Below are positions 56,636-64,000 of a stretch of DNA of 64,000 bases, piece after piece; the stretch's first letter is position 1, and each line of letters begins with the position of its first letter. The DNA comes from Gammaproteobacteria bacterium. Lineage in GTDB: Bacteria > Pseudomonadota > Gammaproteobacteria > Steroidobacterales > Woeseiaceae. The translations under genes were made by a program, and so were the position numbers. The stretch spans positions 1 through 64,000 of the forward strand of contig JAOTUB010000003.1 of NCBI GenBank assembly GCA_029864095.1, given 5' to 3'. The notes beneath the pieces were generated by a model, which was given only the letters and a program-made list of their open reading frames with translations, searched no databases and was not told the origin of the DNA.

Positions 56636-57130
56636 CTAATGCTGCTTTTTGGGGTAGTCGTACACGACCAACTCGGTTTTCGGTCGGTCGTAAAGCAACC
56701 AGTCGTCGCAGTCGATGTTCACTGAGATAAAGCTTGCCGTCGGCAGATTGCTCGTGACGCCCGGCACCAGGTAATTCGCGAAGTCCGTCATGCCAGGATT
56801 GTGGCCGAACAGCATCAGGTTATTGAAGCCCAGGTCCTGAGTCGCGACGGCGTCCAGGAGGTTGTCGAGCGACGCGAGATAGAGACCGTCTTCGCGCTGC
56901 AGAAACTCGATCGGATAATTTAATGCTTTCGCAAAGATCTTTGCGGTGGTCCACGCGCGCACTGCCGGGCTGCTAATGATCTGAGACGGTCGCAGTCCGG
57001 CGGCGGCCGCTCGCTTGCCCATAAGCGGCGCATCGCGTTCGCCGCGCTTGTTGAGCGGTCGCTCGCGGTCGCTGAGACCGCTGTCTGTCCAGCTGGATTT
57101 AGCGTGGCGAACCAGAGTCAAGGTCTTCAT
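56636..57130 (-). CDS. sixA: SixA-like phosphohistidine phosphatase
   Basis: MKTLTLVRHAKSSWTDSGLSDRERPLNKRGERDAPLMGKR RHG motif. Confidence 0.9.
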   Translation of the reverse strand: MKTLTLVRHAKSSWTDSGLSDRERPLNKRGERDAPLMGKRAAAAGLRPSQIISSPAVRAWTTAKIFAKALNYPIEFLQREDGLYLASLDNLLDAVATQDLGFNNLMLFGHNPGMTDFANYLVPGVTSNLPTASFISVNIDCDDWLLYDRPKTELVVYDYPKKQH

Positions 57131-57164
57131 AAAATAGAAATGTAAACCCGCAAGGTATCGCAGT

Positions 57165-57716
57165 CTACATGAGTCCCGTTTGCAGCCGTGCTTCGTCCGA
57201 CATCATGCCCTGATTCCAGGGCGGGTCGAACACGAGTTGCACGCGAACATCGGAGACCGTTGGGATGATCGCGACTTTCTCTCGTGCGTCCTGCACAAGA
57301 ATCTCGCCCATACCGCAACCGGGCGCAGTCAGGGTCATGTCGATCTCGACTGATCGATCGCCATTGCCAAGTGGCTTGACGTCGCACCGGTAGATCAGTC
57401 CTAGGTCGACGATATTGACCGGTATCTCCGGGTCATAGCAAGTCTTCAGCTGCTCCCAGATCACCGCCTCGATATCGGCATCGGACGCATTTTCTGGAAT
57501 TTCCGGCGGTGGCACCGGCTCTTTACCAAGCGCATCCGCATCGATGCCCGCCACGCGAAACAAATTGCCCTCGACATAAACGGTGAAGCTGCCGCCGAGG
57601 GCCTGGGTGATGAATCCGCTCGTACCTTCGCGCAGCAGCAATTCTTCACCGGCAGGGATGATGACGGCTTTGATATCGCGTGTCAGCGAGAAGGGTTCGT
57701 TAGTGTGGCCAAACAT
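57165..57716 (-). CDS. sufT: Fe-S cluster assembly protein SufT
   Basis: DUF59/MIP18-like domain, CYDPEIPVNIVDLGLIY, LTAPGCGMGEILVQD; downstream of sufU. Confidence 0.9.
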   Translation of the reverse strand: MFGHTNEPFSLTRDIKAVIIPAGEELLLREGTSGFITQALGGSFTVYVEGNLFRVAGIDADALGKEPVPPPEIPENASDADIEAVIWEQLKTCYDPEIPVNIVDLGLIYRCDVKPLGNGDRSVEIDMTLTAPGCGMGEILVQDAREKVAIIPTVSDVRVQLVFDPPWNQGMMSDEARLQTGLM

Positions 57717-57722
57717 TCTCGC

Positions 57723-58205
57723 TCACTCCGTTGAGACCGGCGCAGATTCGCCGTGTATTGCTGAATTCAAGGCATGCCAGGCGAGCGTCGCGCACTTTAC
57801 GCGCGACGGGAATTCCCGGACACCATCCAAAGCGCGGATTTTGTCCAGCTCGGGCGGCGTCGCGTCATCGCTTCCCGCTTGCCGGCCTGTCAGGCGCGCC
57901 GTGACAGTTGCGAAGAACTCGAGTGCCTGTGGTACCGGCAAGCCGATTATCATGTCAGTCAACAGGGACGCAGAGGCAACCGAGATGGCGCATCCGGAGC
58001 CCTCGAAACTGGCATCTTCGATGTTGTCGTCGTCGAGACGCATGTACAGCCGCAACTTGTCACCGCATAGGGGATTGATCCCCTCAGCTGTATGCGTTGC
58101 ACCGTCAAGTTTGCCGAAATGGCGTGGGCTACGCGCGTGGTCGAGGATCAGTTCGCGGTACAGATCCCGTAACTCATCGACGTCGTGCAAAGTCACGGCA
58201 CTCAT
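57723..58205 (-). CDS. sufU: Fe-S scaffold SufU/IscU-like protein
   Basis: HARSPRHFGKLDGATHTAEGINPLCGDKLRLYMRLD, FEGSGCAISVASASLL. Confidence 0.93.
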   Translation of the reverse strand: MSAVTLHDVDELRDLYRELILDHARSPRHFGKLDGATHTAEGINPLCGDKLRLYMRLDDDNIEDASFEGSGCAISVASASLLTDMIIGLPVPQALEFFATVTARLTGRQAGSDDATPPELDKIRALDGVREFPSRVKCATLAWHALNSAIHGESAPVSTE

Positions 58206-59443
58206 GTGAATATCCGCCGCGCGTTGCTTATAGCATCGACCAGTCGATCGACGTCATCAGCGTTGTTGTACAGTGCCAGCGACGCACGGGCGGTGCCGGG
58301 GACGCCGAAGAAATCCATTACAGGCATGGCGCAATGGTGACCCGTACGTATCGCCACGCCCTGATGATCGAGGATCGTGCCGAGGTCGTGCGGGTGGATG
58401 TCGTCGACCAGGAAGGACTGCACGCTGGCTTTCTCCGCAGCGGTGCCGATCAGTCGAATGCCGTCGATCTCGCCGAGCTTCTGCATCATGTAGTCGAGCA
58501 GCTGTCGTTCGTGCTGTGCGATGCGTGCCATGCCGACTGACTGTAGATAGTCTGCGGCGGCACCAAAACCGACGACGCCCGAAATATTGGGCGTGCCGGC
58601 CTCGAATTTATATGGCAGGTCGTTGTAGGTCGTGCCGTCGAACGACACTTCGAGGATCATGTCGCCACCGCCCTGATACGGTGGCATGGCATCCAGCAGT
58701 GCCTCGCGGCCGAATAGCACGCCGACGCCTGTCGGGCCGAACATCTTGTGTCCGGAAAAAGCGTAGAAATCGCAGTCAAGATCCTGGACGTCGATCTGCA
58801 TGTGCGGAACGCCTTGTGCCCCGTCGATGAGCACCGCTATGCCTCGCGACTTCGCTTTGGCGATGATGTCTTTCACCGGGAGTACCGTACCAAGCGCGTT
58901 CGACACATGCGCAATCGCAATCAGACATACGTCATCAGTCAGAAGTTTATCGAACGCATCGATGATCAGCTCGCCTTTGTCGTTGATAGGTGCAACGATG
59001 AGTTCGGCGCCGGTCTGCTCGCACACGAGCTGCCAGGGTACGATGTTCGAATGATGCTCGAGGTGGCTAATCAGAATCTTGTCACCAGGCGCGAGTCGGG
59101 GCCGGCAATAACTCTGCGCAACGAGATTGATCGATTCGGTCGTACCGCTCGTCAATACGATTTCGCTGCGGCTCCCCGCATTGATGAAAGACTGGATCTT
59201 GTCGCGGGCCCCTTCGTAGGCGTCGGTGGCGCGGTAGCTTAGTGTGTGCACGCCACGATGTACGTTGGCATGGTCGTGCCGCTGGTAATGGGCGACCGTG
59301 TCGATAACCGTAGACGGTTGCTGGGCCGAAGCGGCGTTGTCCAGGTAAACCAGCGGATGCGCATTGACGTCCTGGTGCAGTGCCGGGAAGTCCGGGCGGC
59401 ATTCGGTGTCCAGCGGCACGTTGCTTACCTGGAGTTGCGTCAT
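58202..59443 (-). CDS. sufS: Cysteine desulfurase SufS
   Basis: VYLDNAASAQQPSTVID, HHSNIVPWQ, YAFSGHKMFGPTGVGVLFG, RTGHHCAMPVM. Confidence 0.96.
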   Translation of the reverse strand: MTQLQVSNVPLDTECRPDFPALHQDVNAHPLVYLDNAASAQQPSTVIDTVAHYQRHDHANVHRGVHTLSYRATDAYEGARDKIQSFINAGSRSEIVLTSGTTESINLVAQSYCRPRLAPGDKILISHLEHHSNIVPWQLVCEQTGAELIVAPINDKGELIIDAFDKLLTDDVCLIAIAHVSNALGTVLPVKDIIAKAKSRGIAVLIDGAQGVPHMQIDVQDLDCDFYAFSGHKMFGPTGVGVLFGREALLDAMPPYQGGGDMILEVSFDGTTYNDLPYKFEAGTPNISGVVGFGAAADYLQSVGMARIAQHERQLLDYMMQKLGEIDGIRLIGTAAEKASVQSFLVDDIHPHDLGTILDHQGVAIRTGHHCAMPVMDFFGVPGTARASLALYNNADDVDRLVDAISNARRIFT

Positions 59444-60726
59444 GCGCCGGCTCCCTGCAGCAGATTCGCGAGCCTGTCAGCAATTCTGTCGGCAAGCGTG
59501 TCGTGCATCGAAGCAATCGGGGATTTGCTGACAATAGCCTGAGCAAAAGCACGCGTCAGTACTTGTTTCGCTTCGTGCTCGCTCAGGCCGCGGGTGCGCA
59601 GGTAAAAAAGTGCGGTTTCATCCAATTCGCCGACCGTCGTCCCGTGACTGCACTTGACGTCGTCGGCGTAGATCTCCAGTTCGGGCTTCGCATCGACTTC
59701 GGCTTTGTCCGAGAGCAACAGATTGTGATTGGTTTGTGAGGCATCCGTCCCATCGGCACCTTCATAAACGATTGCCTTGCCATTCCAGACGCCGCGGGCA
59801 CTGCCCGCCACGATGCCACGATATTCCTGAGTAGACGTGGCGGGACCGACCCGATGGTCCGCGCGCGTGTGGTTATCGATGTGCTGCTGATCACCGGCAA
59901 GATAGAGACCGTTGAACTCCACCTGGGCGCCGGGTCGCGCGATGTCGACGTGAAGGTCATTACGAATGAACTTGCCGCCCAGGTCGAATGCGCAGTGCCT
60001 GAACCTGCTGTCGCGTCCGCTAACGACCGACAGGCGACCAGTCTGGCTGTGGTTGCCAGCCCGATTCTGGATGCGGACGCAATCGGCGCGTGAGTTGTCA
60101 CCGAGTCTGAGCGTTGTGACGGTGTTGGCATAATGGTCCGCCGCGCCTGACGAGACGTGATACTCGACAAAGCTTGCCGCACTATTGGCCTCCAGCTCGA
60201 TTTCGATGCGTGCCTGAGACATGCCCGGCGAGGTTGCGGCATGGTCGATGAGCAGAATGCCGACAGGCCGGCTCGGCGTGGCTCCGCCCGCAATATGAAT
60301 GCGCAGTCCGTCCTGCAGCAACGCCGCATTAAGATCGCTCAGCGGCATTCCAAATTGCAATTCGCCGCCATGCTCGCTGAGCCGGGTGACGCTGATGCCG
60401 GGTTGTTCAAAATCGGTAGCGAAGCGATTGTCGATCGCACCGTCGCAAATGACGAGCCAGTCGGCGTCGATAGAGCGACAAACCTGTTCAACCATCTTCT
60501 CGCGTTCGTGAGACGGTGCAGTTTCGCGTTCGCGCTGCAGCCAGCGATTGCTGATGTCGATGACAGGCGCCAGATCGGTGTACTTCCAGTCTTCGTTGCG
60601 CGTGGTTGGCAGACCGTGTTCGGCAAGATGCGCCAGCGCCGCGCGACGAGACGATGCAAGACGATCGTCGGGCAGTCTCTCGACGGCGTCCCGGAGCGCT
60701 TCGAATGAGAGGGCGGCAGGTTTCAT
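59440..60726 (-). CDS. sufD: Fe-S cluster assembly protein SufD
   Basis: DVKCSHGTTVGELDETALFYLRTRGLSEHEAKQVLTRAFA. Confidence 0.95.
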   Translation of the reverse strand: MKPAALSFEALRDAVERLPDDRLASSRRAALAHLAEHGLPTTRNEDWKYTDLAPVIDISNRWLQRERETAPSHEREKMVEQVCRSIDADWLVICDGAIDNRFATDFEQPGISVTRLSEHGGELQFGMPLSDLNAALLQDGLRIHIAGGATPSRPVGILLIDHAATSPGMSQARIEIELEANSAASFVEYHVSSGAADHYANTVTTLRLGDNSRADCVRIQNRAGNHSQTGRLSVVSGRDSRFRHCAFDLGGKFIRNDLHVDIARPGAQVEFNGLYLAGDQQHIDNHTRADHRVGPATSTQEYRGIVAGSARGVWNGKAIVYEGADGTDASQTNHNLLLSDKAEVDAKPELEIYADDVKCSHGTTVGELDETALFYLRTRGLSEHEAKQVLTRAFAQAIVSKSPIASMHDTLADRIADRLANLLQGAGA

Positions 60727-61475
60727 CCGTTGGCAGCCTCGCGCACCCAGTCGTAGCCTTTCTCTTCGAGCTGCAACGCCAGTGTTTTGTCGCCCGAACG
60801 TGCAATCTTGCCCTGAGACAGAACATGCACACGATCCGGCTCAACATAGCCGAGCAGTCGCTGATAGTGCGTCACCAGCACGATCGCCCTGTCCGGGGAG
60901 CGCAGCGCGTTAACGCCTTTGGCAACGGCACGTAACGCGTCGATATCCAGGCCGGAATCGGTCTCGTCAAGGATCGCGAGTTTCGGCTCGAGCATCGCCA
61001 TCTGCAGAATCTCATTACGCTTCTTTTCACCGCCTGAGAACCCCTCGTTGACACCGCGATTCAGTAACTTCGGGTCCATGTCGAGCAGGGCCATCTTCTC
61101 CTTGGCGAGTTTCAGGAACTCGAAAGCATCGATTTCGGGTAGTCCCTGGTGCTTGCGCTTTGCATTGACTGCAGCTTTTAGCAGGTAGGCATTGTTGACG
61201 CCCGGTATCTCTACCGGGTACTGGAAGCCAAGGAATATTCCTTCACGCGCTCGTTCTTCGGGCTCCAGATCGAGGAGGTTTTTTCCCATATAGGTCACGG
61301 TGCCTGCTAAGACTTCGTAGTCCGCATGGCCGGCGATAACCTGCGCAAGCGTGCTCTTGCCGGAGCCGTTCGGACCCATAATGGCGTGAATTTCGCCGGC
61401 GCCGACATTAAGTGACAGGCCGCGGAGAATTTCGGTGCCGCCTATCGAAGCTTTGAGGTTCTTGATTTCGAGCAT
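60723..61475 (-). CDS. sufC: Fe-S cluster assembly ATPase SufC
   Basis: MGPNGSGKSTLAQVIAGH, FSGGEKKRNEILQMAMLEPKLAILDETDSGLDIDAL. Confidence 0.97.
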   Translation of the reverse strand: MLEIKNLKASIGGTEILRGLSLNVGAGEIHAIMGPNGSGKSTLAQVIAGHADYEVLAGTVTYMGKNLLDLEPEERAREGIFLGFQYPVEIPGVNNAYLLKAAVNAKRKHQGLPEIDAFEFLKLAKEKMALLDMDPKLLNRGVNEGFSGGEKKRNEILQMAMLEPKLAILDETDSGLDIDALRAVAKGVNALRSPDRAIVLVTHYQRLLGYVEPDRVHVLSQGKIARSGDKTLALQLEEKGYDWVREAANG

Positions 61476-61496
61476 TGCTAATCCCAGAGTTGCGCC

Positions 61497-62945
61497 TTAG
61501 CCGACAGCGCCTTCGAGGCTGACGTTTAGCAGGGCCTGCGCCTCAACCGCGAATTCCATCGGTAGTTCCTTGAAGACTTCCTTGCAGAAGCCGTTGACAA
61601 TCATATTGACGGCATCTTCTTCCGAGAGGCCCCGTTGACGGCAGTAAAAAAGCTGGTTCGCCGATATCTTTGACGTCGTCGCTTCGTGTTCCACTTTCGC
61701 GCCAGGATTCCTGATTTCCATGTACGGAAACGTGTGCGCGCCACATTTCTTGCCGATAAGCAGTGAATCGCACTGCGTGTGATTACGCGCGCCATCGGCC
61801 TGCGGCATGACGCGCACCAGGCCGCGGTAGGCGTTCTGCGCGTGGCCGGCGGATATGCCTTTCGAGACGATCGTGCTGCTCGTATTGCGGCCGATATGAA
61901 TCATCTTCGTGCCCGTATCGGCTTGTTGATAATTATTGGCAACGGCGACCGAATAGAATTCGCCGACCGAATTGTCGCCACGCAGGATGCAGCTCGGGTA
62001 CTTCCAGGTGATTGCGGATCCTGTCTCTACCTGAGTCCAGGAAATTTTCGAGTTGGCCCCGCGGCAGTCGCCGCGCTTCGTGACGAAATTGTAAATACCA
62101 CCTTTGCCGTTTTCGTCGCCCGGGTACCAGTTTTGTACCGTCGAGTACTTGATCTCAGCATTGTCGAGCGCGACAAGTTCGACGACCGCAGCATGCAGCT
62201 GGTTTTCATCGCGCATCGGTGCGGTACAGCCCTCGAGATAGCTGACATAGCTGCCTTCGTCGGCGATGATCAGAGTGCGTTCGAACTGCCCCGTGTTGGC
62301 CGCATTGATCCGGAAGTAGGTCGACAACTCCATCGGGCAACGGACGCCTTTGGGCACATAGACGAAAGAGCCATCGCTGAATACCGCTGAATTCAGCGCC
62401 GCATAGAAGTTGTCACGCTGCGGTACCACAGTGCCGAGGTACTTCTTGACCAGCTCCGGATGATTCTCCACGGCCTCGGAGAACGGGCAGAAGATGATGC
62501 CCGCTTCGGATAGCTTCTCTTTGAACGTCGTGGCAACCGAGACGCTGTCGAACACGGCATCGACGGCAACGCCGGCGAGCCTTGCACGCTCGTGCAATGG
62601 GATGCCGAGTTTGTCGTACGTTTCGAGAAGTTTCGGGTCTACTTCGTCGAGACTCTTGGGACGGTCATCGTCTGACATTGGCGCGGAGAAATACGAGATC
62701 GCCTCGAAGTCGATAGGCGGGTAGTGCACGTGTGCCCAGGCCGGCTCCTGCATATCGCGCCACTGCCGATAAGCGCGCAGCCGCCATTCGAGCATGAACT
62801 CGGGTTCATTCTTACGCGCCGAGATCGCACGGACCACGTCTTCGTCGAGACCGGGCGGCATCGTGTCAGCAGCGATGTCAGTAACAAAGCCGTGTTCGTA
62901 ACGCCGGCTGACGAGGCTTTCAATATTGTCGGGATCGGGTGCCAT
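61497..62945 (-). CDS. sufB: Fe-S cluster assembly protein SufB
   Basis: [65 protein letters not shown]. Confidence 0.97.
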   Translation of the reverse strand: MAPDPDNIESLVSRRYEHGFVTDIAADTMPPGLDEDVVRAISARKNEPEFMLEWRLRAYRQWRDMQEPAWAHVHYPPIDFEAISYFSAPMSDDDRPKSLDEVDPKLLETYDKLGIPLHERARLAGVAVDAVFDSVSVATTFKEKLSEAGIIFCPFSEAVENHPELVKKYLGTVVPQRDNFYAALNSAVFSDGSFVYVPKGVRCPMELSTYFRINAANTGQFERTLIIADEGSYVSYLEGCTAPMRDENQLHAAVVELVALDNAEIKYSTVQNWYPGDENGKGGIYNFVTKRGDCRGANSKISWTQVETGSAITWKYPSCILRGDNSVGEFYSVAVANNYQQADTGTKMIHIGRNTSSTIVSKGISAGHAQNAYRGLVRVMPQADGARNHTQCDSLLIGKKCGAHTFPYMEIRNPGAKVEHEATTSKISANQLFYCRQRGLSEEDAVNMIVNGFCKEVFKELPMEFAVEAQALLNVSLEGAVG

Positions 62946-62948
62946 GCT

Positions 62949-63410
62949 TCAGTTCTTCTTTTCTACAGTTACGGGCATGCCGGCGAAGCGGAAACTCGGC
63001 ACCGGGCTGTTCGCGCGCAGCAGATCAATCAGACTGACTTCCTCGAGCGCGCGCCGAATAGCGACATTGATGCGCTGCCAGGAAGAGCCCACATTGCACA
63101 CGCTCTCGTAGTCGCATCGGCTGTCGGAGGCGCTGCATTCAGTAATCGAAACGGGGCCTTCCAGTGCATCGATGACATCGGCCGCGCTGATCTCCCGTGG
63201 CCCACGAGCCAGTCGATAGCCGCCGTTGGCGCCACGTGTCGACGTCACGAGGTCTGCGCGCGCCAGCGATTTGAGCAATTTCGAGACCGTCGGCACCCCA
63301 ATTCCGGTCGCCGCCGCAACGTCGGTGGCGCTGCACACGGCGGCAGGATCGCCGGCCAGATGGGCGAGTACCACGGTTCCGTAGTCTGTCAATTTGCTGA
63401 TCCTGAGCAC
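62949..63410 (-). CDS. Rrf2-family SUF system Fe-S regulator
   Basis: LRISKLTDYGTVVLAHLAG, wHTH; Cys triad CSASDSRCDYESVC; GTG start 63410 (or 63422), first gene of the suf operon. Confidence 0.92.
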   Translation of the reverse strand: MLRISKLTDYGTVVLAHLAGDPAAVCSATDVAAATGIGVPTVSKLLKSLARADLVTSTRGANGGYRLARGPREISAADVIDALEGPVSITECSASDSRCDYESVCNVGSSWQRINVAIRRALEEVSLIDLLRANSPVPSFRFAGMPVTVEKKN

Positions 63411-63438
63411 GCTGTTCTCCACCTCGGGAGCAATAAAG

Positions 63439-63451
63439 GACTATTTTAGTC
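63439..63451. promoter_or_regulatory. IscR type-1-like operator
   Basis: GACTATTTTAGTC matches the core GACT-RWWWY-AGTC, upstream of the rrf2 gene. Confidence 0.65.
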
Positions 63452-63492
63452 CTATTTAGTTCCGCAGGCTATAGGAGCAGCTGTTTTTTGCT

Positions 63493-64000
63493 ATGCTACG
63501 CGCGCCCCGGGGGGACCGCCTCGGCCCATTGCGTAACCGGAGTCGAACGCTGCCTGACAATCTCATTGAAGTTCGCGACGTAGACTTTTCGCGTGGCGAT
63601 CGTCCGATATTCAGCAACCTGAATCTGACGATCGAACGCGGCGATGTGACTGCGATCATGGGCCCGTCCGGGACCGGCAAGACCACGCTGCTGCAGCTCA
63701 TTACGCGGCAGTTGTCGCCGGACCGCGGCCAGATCATCGTCGATGGCGTCGACATTGCCACGTTGAGCCAGTCGGAGTTGTACGAGCTGCGAAAGCGATT
63801 CGGCGTGCTGTTTCAGCACGGCGCGCTGCTCACCGATATGAGCGTATTCGAGAACGTCGCGTTTCCCATTCGCGAGCATACGCGCCTGCCGAACAGCCTG
63901 GTTCGTCAGGTTGTGCTCACGAAATTGCACGCCGTGGGTTTACGCGGGGCCGCCGACCTCATGCCGGCACAATTATCCGGCGGCATGGCGAGGCGCGTCG
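63493..64000 (+). CDS. mlaF: Phospholipid ABC transporter ATP-binding protein MlaF (partial, runs off window)
   Basis: NLIEVRDVDFSRGDRPIFSNLNLTIERGDVTAIMGPSGTGKTTLLQLITRQLSP...GVLFQHGALLTDMSVFENVAFPIREHT; start ATG 63493 or TTG 63529. Confidence 0.9.
   Translation, partial: MLRAPRGDRLGPLRNRSRTLPDNLIEVRDVDFSRGDRPIFSNLNLTIERGDVTAIMGPSGTGKTTLLQLITRQLSPDRGQIIVDGVDIATLSQSELYELRKRFGVLFQHGALLTDMSVFENVAFPIREHTRLPNSLVRQVVLTKLHAVGLRGAADLMPAQLSGGMARRV

Overview
This 64 kb window comes from a GC-rich gammaproteobacterial chromosome, probably a marine lineage (lineage is inferred). It is densely coding, and most of it is housekeeping. Main blocks: nnr(3' end)-tsaE-amiB-mutL-miaA-hfq-hflX-hflK-hflC-DUF2065-purA; tRNA-Leu(CAG); rnr-rlmB-rpsF-rpsR-DUF2232-rplI-dnaB-alr; radA; ffh-rpsP-rimM-trmD-rplS; a TRAP transporter operon; sppA; kbl-tdh; putA; sdaA; and an Rrf2-led suf operon (sufB-C-D-S-U-T) followed by sixA and divergent to mlaF. 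I see no prophage, IS element, CRISPR array or rRNA. No clearly new multi-gene system is evident. The most interesting items are: (1) a CHASE2-Ser/Thr kinase / PP2C phosphatase / double-FHA cluster; (2) an apparent WS/DGAT + HMG-CoA reductase two-gene operon; (3) a rimM gene with no ATG/GTG/TTG at its homologous N-terminus, probably starting at a CTG that overlaps the rpsP stop codon; (4) a perfect IscR-type-1-like operator in the rrf2-suf/mlaF divergent region; (5) a perfect CRP-like palindrome between a NERD gene and a DUF2799 gene; (6) a three-hairpin rpsF leader and an S6 protein with a ~100 aa acidic tail; (7) a degenerate zone at 55.0-56.6 kb with a methyltransferase remnant and GTCCGCT/AGCAGAC imperfect-palindrome repeats flanking a UrcA gene. 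Family calls come from motif recognition and gene context; no database search was run.
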